Positions 22,757-32,136 of a stretch of DNA of 45,074 bases are shown one piece after another. A model generated the notes under the pieces. That model did no database searches. It worked only from the letters and a program-made list of their open reading frames with translations, and was not told the origin of the DNA. Source of the stretch: Nocardioides sp. (lineage in GTDB: Bacteria; Actinomycetota; Actinomycetes; Propionibacteriales; Nocardioidaceae); assembly GCF_030655615.1 (NCBI RefSeq), contig NZ_JAURVJ010000205.1, positions 1 through 45,074 on the forward strand, given 5' to 3'. A program made the translations under genes and the position numbers. Numbering within the stretch: the stretch's first letter is position 1; each line of letters begins with the position of its first letter.

Positions 22757-23604
22757 CGTGCGCCCGCCCGCTCGCGCTCGGCGTAGCGGCGCTGCAGCCA
22801 GTCGGTGAAGCGCGCCAGCGGCACGGTCATCACGATGAAGAAGCAGGCGACGACGACGAGCGGGGTGTAGTTGAAGTTGAAGTTGCCGTAGTCGCGGGCG
22901 GCGAAGACGGCGTCGAGGATGCCGGCGGCGGCCACGAGGGCGGTGTCCTTCTGCAGCGAGACGAAGTCGTTGAGGAGCGGCGGGAGGACGCGTCGCACGG
23001 CCTGGGGCACGACGACGAATCGCAGCGCCTGCGCCCGGCTCAGCGCGAGGGCCTCGGCGCTGGCGATCTGGGACGGGTGGATCGAGTCGATGCCCGCGCG
23101 GAACACCTCGGCGACGTAGGCGCCGTAGGAGAGGACGAGCGCGACGCCGGCCCAGAACAGGGCGCTGTTGGGGATGCCCTGCAGCTGGAGCGCGGGCATG
23201 CCGAAGGCGAGGAGGACGACGAGCAGGATCGTGGGGATGCCGCGGAAGACGTCGGTGTAGAGCGCCGCGAGCAGCCGGACCGGGACGAGGTAGGCCGAGC
23301 GGGCGGTGCGGGCCAGGGCGACCGCGAGGCCGAGCACGAGGATCACCGGCTCGCAGATCAGGAACAGCTTGACGTTGACCCAGAAGCCGTCGCGGACGGC
23401 GGGGAAGGACTCGCGGGCGTGGAACTCGTTGAAGAAGAGGTCCTTGACGCTCGGCCACCCCGGCGAGCTGACGATGGCCAGGCCGAGCCCGGCGAACACG
23501 ACCACCGTGAGCGTGGTCGCGACGAGCACCGACTGCAGGCGTCGCCGTCGGCGGATGCCACGGCGCTCCCGCTCCCGCTTGCTCGGGGACCAGGCGTCGG
23601 TCAC
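22753..23604 (-). CDS. Polar amino-acid ABC transporter permease
   Basis: Membrane protein of 283 residues of the HisM/GlnP family. A basic N-terminus (KRERERRGIRRRRR) precedes the first hydrophobic segment; the PAAT hallmark FRGIPTILLVVLL and the EAA-like loop IASAEALALSRAQALRFVVVPQAVRRVLPP are present. GTG 23604 overlaps the binding-protein TGA (GTGA). A single permease implies a homodimeric channel. Substrate set by the neighbouring lipoprotein. Confidence 0.92.
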   Translation of the reverse strand: MTDAWSPSKRERERRGIRRRRRLQSVLVATTLTVVVFAGLGLAIVSSPGWPSVKDLFFNEFHARESFPAVRDGFWVNVKLFLICEPVILVLGLAVALARTARSAYLVPVRLLAALYTDVFRGIPTILLVVLLAFGMPALQLQGIPNSALFWAGVALVLSYGAYVAEVFRAGIDSIHPSQIASAEALALSRAQALRFVVVPQAVRRVLPPLLNDFVSLQKDTALVAAAGILDAVFAARDYGNFNFNYTPLVVVACFFIVMTVPLARFTDWLQRRYAERERAGAR

Positions 23605-24509
23605 GGGAGCGTCGGGACGTCCACGACGTCGGAGAGCCACTGCTGCTCGAGGTCGGCGATGGTGCCGTCGTCGGTGAGGGTCGCGAGCGCCTGGTCGACG
23701 CACGGGACGAGCTCGCTGCCCTTCTCGAAGAGCATGCCGAACTCCTCGGCGTCGTCGCCGTCGACCTGGAACTGACCGACGATCGCGCTGTCCGGGATCT
23801 CGACCGCGCTGATGTAGAACGCCGTGGGGAGGTCGGCCAGGATCGCGTCGACCTGGTCGTTGAGGAGCGCCTGCTTGGCGGCGTTGGTGTCCTCGAAGAC
23901 GCGCGGCTCGTTGGCGGGCTGGATGACGTCGCGGATCGCGGTCAGCGACGTCGTACCGGTCTGGGCACCGAGGTTGTAGTCGGCGAGGTCGGCGATGCTG
24001 GTCACGTCGGCGACAGGCGAGCCCTTGAGCGCGATCACCGCCTGCGCGGCCGAGTAGTAGCCGCTGGAGAAGTCGACGACCTTCTCGCGCTCGGGGGTGA
24101 TGGAGACCTGGTTCATGTCGAAGTCGAACTTCTTGGCGCCCGGGGCGTAGGAGGTGTTGAAGGGGACCGTGACCCAGGTGACCTGGTCCTTGCTGAAGCC
24201 CAGCTCCTCGGCGACGGCGTAGGCCACCGCCGACTCGTAGCCCTTGCCGTTGGTGGGGTCGTTGTCGACGAACCACGGCTCGTAGGCCGGCGAGTCGGTG
24301 CCGATCGTGAGGGTGCCGTCCTCGAGGAGCGGCAGCGAGTCCACCGCGCAGTCGTCGGCGGCCGGGGTGTCGGAGCTGCCGGGGGTGCCGGCGCTCTCGG
24401 AGGAGCCCGAGGTGTCGGGGGCGTCGTCCTCGTCGTCGACCGGTGCGCAGGCGGTGGCCGCGAGGACGAGGAGGGGAACGGCGGCGAGGGCGGTACGGCG
24501 CAGACGCAT
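23601..24509 (-). CDS. Polar amino-acid ABC transporter substrate-binding lipoprotein
   Basis: Lipoprotein of 302 residues. It has a signal peptide with a lipobox ATAC (Cys about 21), a Ser/Asp/Gly/Pro-rich linker to about residue 52, then a type II periplasmic-binding fold (SBP_bac_3) beginning GTLTIGTDSPAYEPWF. The FDMNQVSITPEREKVVDFS segment is the usual hinge and ligand signature of the family. ATG 24509 follows a TACGAT -10 by seven bases, which suggests a leaderless transcript for the SBP-permease-ATPase operon. An amino acid is the likely ligand; which one is not evident. Confidence 0.92.
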   Translation of the reverse strand: MRLRRTALAAVPLLVLAATACAPVDDEDDAPDTSGSSESAGTPGSSDTPAADDCAVDSLPLLEDGTLTIGTDSPAYEPWFVDNDPTNGKGYESAVAYAVAEELGFSKDQVTWVTVPFNTSYAPGAKKFDFDMNQVSITPEREKVVDFSSGYYSAAQAVIALKGSPVADVTSIADLADYNLGAQTGTTSLTAIRDVIQPANEPRVFEDTNAAKQALLNDQVDAILADLPTAFYISAVEIPDSAIVGQFQVDGDDAEEFGMLFEKGSELVPCVDQALATLTDDGTIADLEQQWLSDVVDVPTLP

Positions 24510-24556
24510 GACAGGGATCGTAGAGCGGCCGACCGGCGTGTGGTGGGGTTGGTGGT

Positions 24557-25708
24557 GTGATCCGCGACCTGACCGACGACGAGGCGCGAGCCGCGCTCCC
24601 CTGCAAGTGGGGCGAGGTCGCGCCCGACGTGCTGCCGGCGTGGGTGGCCGAGATGGACTACGCCGTGGCCGAGCCGGTGCGCGAGGCCCTCCTGCGGGCG
24701 GTGACGGCGGGGATGACGGGCTACCCGCCGGGCGGCGCGGGCGGCGCGCTCGGCGATGCGTACGCCGGCTTCGCGGCCCGCCAGTTCGGCGCGACCGTCG
24801 ACCCCGCACGCGTCGTGCCGACGGTCGACGTGACCGCGGGCGTGCGGATCGTGCTCGACGTGCTCGCACCGGCCGGCGGGCTGGTGTTCCCCGTGCCCGG
24901 CTACAGCCCCCAGCTCGCGATGGCCGACGTGACCGGCCGCGAGCGGCTCGACCTGGTGGTCGACCCCGACGCCGAGCGCGCCGAGCTCGACCTCGACCGG
25001 CTCGACCGGTTCTTCGCCGACGGCGCGCGGGTGCTGCTGCTGACCCAGCCGCACAACCCGTGGGGACGTGCGTTCAGCCGTGCGGAGCTCGAGGGCGTCC
25101 GCGACGTGGTCGTGCGGCACGGCGGGTTCGTGGTGTCCGACGAGATCCACGCGCCTCTCGTGCTCGACGGCCGCGAGCACGTCTCCTACCTGGCGGTCGA
25201 CGGGACCGCCGACCACGCCGTCTCGGTGGTGTCGCCCTCCAAGGCCTTCAACACGGCCGGTCTCAAGTGCGCGCAGCTCGTCACCGCGTCGGACCTCCTC
25301 CACGAGCGGCTGCTGGCCGCGCCCGGGATCCACAACGACTCGTGGTCGGTGCTGGGACTGGTCGCGGCCGAGGCGTCCTACACGCACGGCGACGCCTGGC
25401 TGGCCGCGCTCCGGCGCCGGCTGGAGGACCAGCGCGACCTGCTCGTCCGGCTGCTCGCGGAGCACCTGCCGCTCGCGCGGCTGCGACCCGTCGAGGCGAC
25501 GTACCTCGCCTGGGTCGACCTGCGCGCCTACGGCCACGACGACCCCGCGGCGCTCGCCCTCGAGCGCGAGCGGGTCCGGCTGGCGCCGGGGCACGACTAC
25601 CAGCCGGGCCTCACCGGCCACGTGCGGCTCAACTTCGCGACCAGCGCCGACCGGCTGACCACGATCGTTCACCGCCTGGCTGCCGCGGTGACGCTCCCTC
25701 CCTCCTAG
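24557..25708 (+). CDS. PatB/MalY-type PLP C-S beta-lyase (cystathionine beta-lyase-like)
   Basis: Fold-type I PLP enzyme of 383 residues. Visible: LPAWVAEMDYAVAEPV (the MalY/PatB N-terminal signature), TQPHNPWGRAF, SDEIHAPLVLDG and the PLP lysine in SPSKAFNTAGLK. These enzymes cleave C-S bonds of cystathionine or cysteine conjugates to pyruvate, ammonia and a thiol. Start is GTG 24557; only 47 bases separate it from the divergent amino-acid transporter, so the two may share control and the transporter might feed this lyase. The stop codon TAG overlaps the -10 element of the next gene. Confidence 0.9.
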   Translation: MIRDLTDDEARAALPCKWGEVAPDVLPAWVAEMDYAVAEPVREALLRAVTAGMTGYPPGGAGGALGDAYAGFAARQFGATVDPARVVPTVDVTAGVRIVLDVLAPAGGLVFPVPGYSPQLAMADVTGRERLDLVVDPDAERAELDLDRLDRFFADGARVLLLTQPHNPWGRAFSRAELEGVRDVVVRHGGFVVSDEIHAPLVLDGREHVSYLAVDGTADHAVSVVSPSKAFNTAGLKCAQLVTASDLLHERLLAAPGIHNDSWSVLGLVAAEASYTHGDAWLAALRRRLEDQRDLLVRLLAEHLPLARLRPVEATYLAWVDLRAYGHDDPAALALERERVRLAPGHDYQPGLTGHVRLNFATSADRLTTIVHRLAAAVTLPPS

Positions 25709-25718
25709 GGTGGCGCCC

Positions 25719-27032
25719 GTGAAGATCACCGTCATCGGCTGCGGCTACCTCGGCGCGACGCACGCGGCCTCGATGGCCGAGCTCGGCCACGAGGTGCTGG
25801 GCGTCGAGGTCGACCCGACCAAGCTGGCGTCGCTCCAGGCCGGCACCACGCCGTTCTACGAGCCCGGCCTCGACGAGCTGCTCGGCAAGCACGTCACCGC
25901 CGGCGGGCTGCGCTTCACCGACTCCATCGAGGAGGCCGGGGCGTTCGCCGACCTGCACTTCGTCTGCGTCGGCACGCCGCAGCTGGGCTCGAGCCTCGGC
26001 GCCGACACGTCCTACGTCGAGACGGCCGTGCGCTCGCTGGCCCCGCACCTCACGCGCCCGGCGTACGTCGTGGGCAAGTCGACGGTCCCGGTCGGTACGG
26101 CGGCCCGGATGGCCGGCCTGCTGTCCGAGCTGTCTCCCGTGGGCGGCGACGCCGAGCTCGTGTGGAACCCGGAGTTCCTGCGCGAGGGCTTCGCGGTCAA
26201 GGACACCCTCGAGCCCGACCGGATCGTCCTCGGCGTAGCCTCCGAGCGGGCCGAGCAGGCGCTGCGCGAGTTCTATGCCCCCATGGCCTCCGCCGGGACG
26301 CCGTTCGTCGTCACCGACTACGCCACCGCCGAGCTGGTCAAGGTCTCGGCCAACGCCTTCCTGGCCACCAAGATCTCCTTCATCAACGCCGTCGGCGAGG
26401 TGTGCGACGCCGCCGGCGCCGACGTGGTGGCGCTGGCCGACGCGATCGGCCACGACGCGCGCATCGGTCGACGATTCCTCAACGCGGGCATCGGCTTCGG
26501 CGGCGGCTGCCTGCCCAAGGACATCCGTGCGTTCGTGCACCGCGCCGGCGAGCTCGGCGTCGAGGACGCGATGTCGTTCCTGCGCCAGGTCGACGACATC
26601 AACCAGCGCCAGCGGCAGCGGGTCACCGCGATCGTCAAGGCGATGGTCGGTGGCTCCGTGGCCGGTGTCCGGGTCGGCGTGTGGGGCGCGGCGTTCAAGC
26701 CCGACTCCGACGACGTCCGCGACTCCCCCGCCCTCGACATCGCCGGCCGTCTCCACCTGCGCGGCGCGCACGTGTCGGTCTACGACCCCAAGGCGGCGCT
26801 GACGGCCGCGGCCCGCTTCCCGACCCTCGTCTACACCGACTCGGCCGTCGACGCGGCGCGTGGGGCCGACGTACTGCTGCACCTCACGGAGTGGCCGGAG
26901 TTCCGCACGGTCTCCCCCGACGAGGTCGGCTCGGTGATGGCCCACCGCCGCCTGCTCGACGGCCGCAACCTCCTCGACCTCCCCTCCTGGCGAGCCGCGG
27001 GTTTCGAGGCGCGCGGGCTGGGCCGGGCCTGA
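25719..27032 (+). CDS. ugd: UDP-glucose 6-dehydrogenase (UDP-sugar dehydrogenase)
   Basis: Oxidises UDP-glucose to UDP-glucuronate with two NAD; 437 residues. N-terminal Rossmann motif VIGCGYLGATHAASM, NPEFLREG, the lysine K208 in ELVKVSANAFLATK and the catalytic cysteine C264 in GFGGGCLPKDI are present, as is the C-terminal UDP-binding domain. A related UDP-N-acetyl-hexosaminuronate dehydrogenase cannot be fully excluded. The start is GTG 25719, seven bases after TAGGGT (25706-25711), which implies leaderless transcription. It lies next to a glycosyltransferase cluster, so it probably supplies uronic acid units to that glycan. Hairpin element B begins eight bases after the stop. Confidence 0.92.
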   Translation: MKITVIGCGYLGATHAASMAELGHEVLGVEVDPTKLASLQAGTTPFYEPGLDELLGKHVTAGGLRFTDSIEEAGAFADLHFVCVGTPQLGSSLGADTSYVETAVRSLAPHLTRPAYVVGKSTVPVGTAARMAGLLSELSPVGGDAELVWNPEFLREGFAVKDTLEPDRIVLGVASERAEQALREFYAPMASAGTPFVVTDYATAELVKVSANAFLATKISFINAVGEVCDAAGADVVALADAIGHDARIGRRFLNAGIGFGGGCLPKDIRAFVHRAGELGVEDAMSFLRQVDDINQRQRQRVTAIVKAMVGGSVAGVRVGVWGAAFKPDSDDVRDSPALDIAGRLHLRGAHVSVYDPKAALTAAARFPTLVYTDSAVDAARGADVLLHLTEWPEFRTVSPDEVGSVMAHRRLLDGRNLLDLPSWRAAGFEARGLGRA

Positions 27033-27040
27033 CCGAGCGG

Positions 27041-27099
27041 TAGTCCCGGGCGAAATGGCCCCACACGCGCCGTCTCCGGGGCCATTTCGCCCGGGACTA
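27041..27099. repeat. TAGTCCC...GGGACTA hairpin element, copy B
   Basis: Perfect 22-bp inverted repeat (27041-27062 and 27078-27099) with a 15-nt loop. Arms are identical to copy A at 20688-20746; the loop read on the minus strand again carries GAGACGG, so the two copies are homologous including the loop but inverted. It lies between convergent genes, eight bases after the ugd stop and next to the glycosyltransferase 3' end. Confidence 0.9.
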
Positions 27100-27110
27100 T
27101 CGTGCGGGTC

Positions 27111-28643
27111 GGCCTCGAGGAGGCGGCTGGGGCGAAAGCCCTCCCAGGTGGCGACGGTGCGGACGGGGTCGAGCAGGTAGTCGAGGTCGGCCTGCCAGGT
27201 GTGGCCGGTCGGGTTGCGGCGGAGCACGTAGCCGAGGCCGTGGGTGCGGTAGATCGCGGCGCCCATGGCCTGCAGGTCCTCGATGAGCTGGGCGTCGACC
27301 CACTTGCGGACGGCACGGAAGCCGCCGGCCTCGCGCAGCGCGGCACGGTCGACGAGCATCGTGCCGCCGGCGACGAACTTGGCGTAGACCTCGACGGGGT
27401 GGCCGCGCTTGACCGTCAGGTCGCGCTCGGCGAGGTAGTGCAGCTCGGCCGGCATCCCGACGAGCTCGGCCCCCGACCAGGCCCGGGCGCGGAGCAGGTC
27501 GGCGACGACGTCGGGGGCGTACCAGTCGTCGTCGTCCATCTTGAGCAGGACGTCACCCTGGGCCGCCCCGGCGGCGTCGTGCAGGACGTTGCCGAACAGC
27601 GTCGTCGAGCGGTGCGGCCGCACCTGCACAGAGACGCCGGGGCCGACGGCGTCCTGCACCCGGGCGACGTCGACCTCGAAGCCGTGGGGGGCGAGCACGA
27701 GCTCGAGCCGTTCGACGCCGCGCTGGCGGGCCACCTGGGCAAGGGCGAAGTCGAGCATGTCCTCGCGCCGGGTGGCGAGCAGGATGCTGACGCTGGGGTA
27801 GGTCGCCACGGGTACGCCGACCCGACGGCCGATCTCGGAACGCCAGGCCAGGGTGGAGAACCGGTCGAACGCGGCCCGTCGGAGAAGGACGCTGTGCTCC
27901 TCGCGCGCGACCGGGTCGCTCGGATCGAGCGGAGCAGTGATCGCGTCCTGGAGCGGTGCTCCGAGAAGGTCCGGCGCGGTCGCCGCGACGACGGGTACGC
28001 CGGCCATCGCCAGGGCAGCCGCCGCCGCGGTCGCGGCCGGGGTCCAGTCCGCGACCTCGACGACGCCGGCGGACCGGAGGCCCGCGACGACCTCGGGCGT
28101 GACCACGGGCAGGGTCGCGACGTCGACCGCGGGGCCGTCGGCGTACGGCGTGAAGCCCGTCGGGTTGAGCACCCGCTCGTCGAGAGGCCCGATGCCACCG
28201 GGGCCGGGCTCGAGGGAACGGACGTCGACCGGCACGTCGTCGGTCCCGCCGCCGACGCGCAGCCCGCGGCCACCGAGGCGGTCGCCCCACACCGCCTGGC
28301 GCCCGACCTCGGCGAGCACGTCGGCGACGTCGACGGACGAGGCAAAGCGGAGCACCGTCCACCAGCCGCCACCGGCCCGCCTGGAGCGGAGCTCGGTGAG
28401 GGCGGGCCACTCGGGTCGGGGCACCAGGGTGACGGCGCCGGTGCCGCCGTGGAGGCCGACGACGCTGGTCCGGACACCGGCGACGAGGCCGCCGTCGCGT
28501 GGCGAGGCGACGACCGCGACCCGGGGGTAGCGGCCGGGGGCCGAGTCGGGCGCGAGCAGGAGCGAGCCCTCCCCGCGGTCGAGGAACCGGCGTACCGGCG
28601 GCGGCAGCCCCGCCCGCCCCGGCACCCCAGGCACGTCAGACAT
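27111..28643 (-). CDS. Glycosyltransferase (GT-A, family 2-like) whose stop codon appears lost
   Basis: About 511 residues. The C-terminal half is a GT2-type domain: YPSVSILLATRR, the DXD-like LLKMDDDDWYAPDVV and GGTMLVDRAALREAGGF. The N-terminal ~270 residues resemble only the paralogue at 32136-33782 (both have an NPTGF/NPIGF motif and an EEHSVLLRRAA/EELSVRQRRAA helix). ATG 28643 overlaps the preceding gene by 8 bp. The paralogue ends FRPSALMDL-stop; here FRPSRLLEA is followed by GAC CCG in place of a stop, and no in-frame stop occurs until 25629, antisense through ugd. One missing T before GACCC would restore TGA exactly at the expected place. A natural frameshift or an assembly error is possible. 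Role in a surface glycan is inferred. Confidence 0.8.
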
Positions 28644-29565
28644 CGAAGCGCGCCGCGCGCCGGACCAGCGGGCGCTCCCGCTGCCGGAGCCAGTCGGTGA
28701 GGACGTGGTCGACGACGTGGACGCCGGGCGGCGCGGTGACGTGGTGCAGCCCCTCGACCGAGCCGGCGGAACCGTCACGGATGGCGCGGTCGACCTCCTG
28801 CTCGCGGCGCTTGCGCTGCACCCGCGAGGCCGGGAAGTCGTCGTCGGGGCTCCAGTGCGCGAGCTCGTCGGCGTCGAGCCACTTGACCTCGACGCACATG
28901 CCCTCGGGGGCGATGATCCGCTCGGCGGACGGCGGGAACTCACGCACCTCCCACTCGAAGGCCTTCACGTAGGTGAAGTCCGGGCCCATCGGATAGATCC
29001 ACGGCTCGAGGAACCGCGAGCCGAGGTCGATCCAGGCCTCGGCCTCGTCGACGACGACGATCGGGTGGCGCGGCACCGCGACCACGGCGCCGGAGCCCTG
29101 GAGCTGCCAGGACAGGTCGCGCAGGATGCCGGCGCCGTCGGGGGTGAGCGCCATGTCGCCGTCCCACTTCATCGAGTACGTCGTGCGCACGTGGGCGAAC
29201 GACCAGTTGTAGAAGTGGGTCAACGAGTGCACGGAGTCGGGCGGGGTCGCGAGGTGCTCGGAGCCGGCCCGGCTGACGCGGTGGGGGTAGGACGTGCCGG
29301 TGTAGCGGTCGGTCGCGCCGGCCTCGTCGGCCAGTCGTTGCGCCAGCTCGGGCGTGCCGTCGGTCGACCCGTTGTCGACGAGCACGACGTGGTCGACGGC
29401 CTCGAGCATCGCGGGCAGCACCCAGGGCAGGTTGCGGGCCTCGTCCTTGACCCGGAAGACGCAGGTCAGCCCGGGCGTGGCGGTCCCCCCGTGGTTCCAC
29501 GACCAGCGGACGTCGTAGGCCGGATCCCCTTCCAGGCTGGGGATGTCGGCGCCGCGGAGCGACAT
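28636..29565 (-). CDS. Glycosyltransferase family 2-like protein
   Basis: A 309-residue cytosolic protein with a short GT-A domain: LTCVFRVKDEARNLPWVLPAML, then VDNGSTDGTPELAQRLADE, and a likely metal-binding aspartate pair in MKWDGDMALTPDG. It resembles the glycan-biosynthesis GT2 members that begin with a KDE/KNE segment. No transmembrane segment is seen. The ATG at 29565 shares one base with the TGA of the sulfotransferase gene, and its own stop overlaps the next start, so it is translationally coupled within the five-gene glycan operon. Donor and acceptor are not known. Confidence 0.83.
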   Translation of the reverse strand: MSLRGADIPSLEGDPAYDVRWSWNHGGTATPGLTCVFRVKDEARNLPWVLPAMLEAVDHVVLVDNGSTDGTPELAQRLADEAGATDRYTGTSYPHRVSRAGSEHLATPPDSVHSLTHFYNWSFAHVRTTYSMKWDGDMALTPDGAGILRDLSWQLQGSGAVVAVPRHPIVVVDEAEAWIDLGSRFLEPWIYPMGPDFTYVKAFEWEVREFPPSAERIIAPEGMCVEVKWLDADELAHWSPDDDFPASRVQRKRREQEVDRAIRDGSAGSVEGLHHVTAPPGVHVVDHVLTDWLRQRERPLVRRAARFDV

Positions 29566-30626
29566 CAGCGGGCGCGTCCGATGGCCTTGCGGAGGCGTTG
29601 GCGCGCGGCCGGCGGCACCATCGCGCGCAGGGTGTGCGGGACGCGGTCGGCGCCTCGCTTGACCACGGCGTTGACCGGGGCCGGCAGCGTGGCCAGCCCC
29701 TCGCGACGCGCGGCCAGCGCGGTGGAGTGGGCGATGGCCTCGGCGTCGGCGTAGAGCGCGGCGTAGGTCGAGCGCAGCTCGTCGAGCCGGTCGTGGACGG
29801 CCGGCACGTCGCCGTCGGGGTCGGCGAGGAGGTCGAGCTGGTCCCAGGTGTCCTGGGCGAGGTCGCGCAGCGGCGCGGGCACCTCGAGGTCGTCCCAGGT
29901 GTGCGAGACCCGGCGCAGGCCCGGGTCGATGAAGGCGTGGACCGCCCGCACGTGGTTGGCGTTGGCCTCCTGCAGCGACGTCAGGTCGAAGCGGCGCCCG
30001 ATGTCGAACAGCGGGATCGTCCAGTCGTCGAGGAGGTCGGCGTAGCGGACGAACTTGCGGGTCGCGCCCCGCGTGGCCCGCTCGGTGTGCAGCATCATGT
30101 TGACCCAGGCGGCGGTGCGCTGGACCTCACCGGCCGCGGCGGGACCGTTGGCGGCGTAGTAGGTCTGCTTGCTGCCGACGACCTCGGCGGGCGGGCGGAG
30201 CATCGTGACGTAGGCGGGGGTGGCGTCGCAGCGGATCGCGGCCGAGCGCCAGAGCCCGACGAACCAGGCCAGGCGCGGGTCCTTGACGACCAGCTCGGGT
30301 CCACCGGTGGTCAGCTGCTCCTCGAGCCAGGTGTGCAGCCGCTCGCGCGACGGCTCGAACCCGGCGAGCTTGCCGGCCTCGAACCAGGCCGCCGGACGCG
30401 CGTCGGAGACCTGCACGTTGCAGCGCTTGAGCAGCTCGGCGTGGAAGTCGACGACCCACTGCGGCTCGCCGAATCCCTTGGGGTTGGTGGCGTCGGCCGC
30501 GACCTCGGGCTGCGGCACGTGCATGCCGAGGGTGCGCAGCGCGCCCGCCATCGTGCTGGTGCCGCTGCGGCCGGAGCCGACGACGAAGACGACGCGACGT
30601 TTGACCGGCTCCTCCACGGGGGGCAC
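29565..30626 (-). CDS. Sulfotransferase-family protein (PAPS-type P-loop)
   Basis: 353 residues. Near the N-terminus VVFVVGSGRSGTSTMAGAL is the 5'-phosphosulfate-binding loop of PAPS-dependent sulfotransferases; KDPRLAWFVGLWR and the later SKQTYYAANGP region fit the family's 3'-phosphate-binding part less securely. GTG 30626 starts one base after the previous stop (alternative GTG at 30617). It lies in the middle of four glycosyltransferase genes, so sulfation of the glycan or of its lipid carrier is the natural inference. P-loop proteins of this family in some bacteria have other roles, so activity is not proven. A basic C-terminus (RQRLRKAIGRAR) could favour membrane or nucleic-acid contact. 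Confidence 0.82.
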   Translation of the reverse strand: MPPVEEPVKRRVVFVVGSGRSGTSTMAGALRTLGMHVPQPEVAADATNPKGFGEPQWVVDFHAELLKRCNVQVSDARPAAWFEAGKLAGFEPSRERLHTWLEEQLTTGGPELVVKDPRLAWFVGLWRSAAIRCDATPAYVTMLRPPAEVVGSKQTYYAANGPAAAGEVQRTAAWVNMMLHTERATRGATRKFVRYADLLDDWTIPLFDIGRRFDLTSLQEANANHVRAVHAFIDPGLRRVSHTWDDLEVPAPLRDLAQDTWDQLDLLADPDGDVPAVHDRLDELRSTYAALYADAEAIAHSTALAARREGLATLPAPVNAVVKRGADRVPHTLRAMVPPAARQRLRKAIGRAR

Positions 30627-30627
30627 G

Positions 30628-32136
30628 TTATCTGTCCCCCAGCGCCTTCTCGATGCGCACCCAGGCCTCGTCGGAGTCGACCGGCGGCCCGCCGGTGCGC
30701 GGGTAGTGGCGGGGCCGGACGCGCTCGCTGGGCCCGAACCCGGCGCGCGGGCCCGTCAGCCGCTGGGCTCCGGCGATCGCCGTGACGACGTCGTCGAGGT
30801 CCTCCCCCGGTGTCGCGACGCGACGGGCCCGCGCGAACGCCGCGGTGCGCTCGACCCGGACGACGGAGCCGTCGGGGAGGTCGACCAGGCGCAGGCCGTC
30901 GTGGGTGTGCTCGAGGTGGAGCAGCGCCTTCTCGAGCGCCGGCGGCCGCGGGGCGAAGGCGGCGCCGGGGAGGGTGAGGCGGAACGTGGCCGCCGGCCGG
31001 GTCTCGGGGAGGTGGTCGAGGAGGGTGACCCGCGGGTCGCCGGCGTACGTCGTGTGGACGACCCGGGTGGGCAGGCTCGCCTCGTCGAGCACGCCGGCCC
31101 GCTCGTCGTGGAGCGCCGACCAGTCGCCGAGGAGGGTGACCGTGAGGTCGTGCAGGCTGCTGCCGAGGACGGCGTCGACGGTGGCCGTCACCGCGTCGGC
31201 GGGGTGGCCGCGGGTGTCGAGGACGACCTCGAGGTAGGGCTCGCGGTAGCTCCGCCCGGGGTGACGCTTGGCGCGCAGCGGCGGCGCGGCGTCGGCGAGG
31301 AACGGGTCGTTGTAGGCGTTGACCTGGTCGCGGCGCGCCATCACGTGGGTGTGGCCGAGGTGCCAGCTCAGCGCCTCGGCGTCGGGGACGAAGACCGCCC
31401 CGGCCGCGCCGAGACGGGCGCCGAGGGCGATGTCCTCGCCGAGCCGGAGCGAGGTGTCCATGCCGCCGGAGTCGAGGTAGAGGTCGCGGCGGACGGAGGC
31501 GGTCGCGCCGGCGTGGGTGCGGAGGGCGTTCCAGCCGGCCTGGCGCAGCCGGTCGGTGCGGCCGTAGATCTCCTCGACCCAGGCGTGCGGCTGACGGTCC
31601 TGGCCCGCGAAGAGGGCGGCGACGCCGTCGCGCTCCACGGTCGCGCGGACCTCGGCCGGCGTGAGCGCGAGGACCGGGGCCGGGTCGACGAACCACTTGT
31701 CGCCCAGCACGACGACGTGGTCGACCAGGTGGTGCCACCGCGCCTGGGCCTCGACCTCGTGACGCTCGGCCAGCATGTCGGCGTCGAGCCAGTGCAGGAC
31801 GTCGCCGTCGGCGGCCAGCGCGCCGGTGTGGCAGGCGTTGGCGCGGCCCCAGCCCTCCTCGACGTGGACGACGCGGGTGCGCTCGGGCCTCACCTCCGGG
31901 AGCGTCAGCCCGCCCGGGCCGTCGTCGGCGACGACCACCTCGAGCAGGTGCGCCGGATAGGTCTGCGCGGCGAGACCGGCGAGCACGGCGGGCAGCAGCC
32001 GCTGGGCGTCGTACGCCGGGATCACGACGCTCACGGCGAGCGTCGGCTCCCACGCGTCGAGGGCGGGCGGCACGAGGGTCTGCCACTCGTTGCGGCGCAC
32101 CCGGGGCTGGCCCTGGTGGGGAGCCCGGCCGCCCAT
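30628..32136 (-). CDS. Glycosyltransferase family 2 protein (502 aa)
   Basis: GT-A enzyme with the domain at about residues 33-280: VSVVIPAYDAQRLLPAVLAGLAAQTYP is the canonical GT2 opening, followed by VVVADDGPGG, LHWLDADMLAERH (the DXD) and GGMDTSLRLGEDIALGARL with the ED catalytic base. The C-terminal 220 residues, after LEVVLDTRG, form a second region of unknown fold. ATG 32136 shares a base with the stop of the upstream gene. It is the second gene of the five-gene glycan operon. The nucleotide-sugar donor cannot be read from the sequence; UDP-glucuronate from the nearby ugd is one possibility. Confidence 0.88.
   Translation of the reverse strand: MGGRAPHQGQPRVRRNEWQTLVPPALDAWEPTLAVSVVIPAYDAQRLLPAVLAGLAAQTYPAHLLEVVVADDGPGGLTLPEVRPERTRVVHVEEGWGRANACHTGALAADGDVLHWLDADMLAERHEVEAQARWHHLVDHVVVLGDKWFVDPAPVLALTPAEVRATVERDGVAALFAGQDRQPHAWVEEIYGRTDRLRQAGWNALRTHAGATASVRRDLYLDSGGMDTSLRLGEDIALGARLGAAGAVFVPDAEALSWHLGHTHVMARRDQVNAYNDPFLADAAPPLRAKRHPGRSYREPYLEVVLDTRGHPADAVTATVDAVLGSSLHDLTVTLLGDWSALHDERAGVLDEASLPTRVVHTTYAGDPRVTLLDHLPETRPAATFRLTLPGAAFAPRPPALEKALLHLEHTHDGLRLVDLPDGSVVRVERTAAFARARRVATPGEDLDDVVTAIAGAQRLTGPRAGFGPSERVRPRHYPRTGGPPVDSDEAWVRIEKALGDR

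Noticed and set aside
20688..27099. Copies A and B as the ends of one composite transposon
   Set aside because: The DNA between them holds ordinary chromosomal genes (racemase, amino-acid transporter, lyase, ugd) without a transposase, and each copy is a complete hairpin of its own.
25629..27110. A genuine ~480-residue C-terminal domain of the glycosyltransferase
   Set aside because: The sequence is antisense to ugd, low in complexity and absent from the paralogue; stop-codon loss explains it better.
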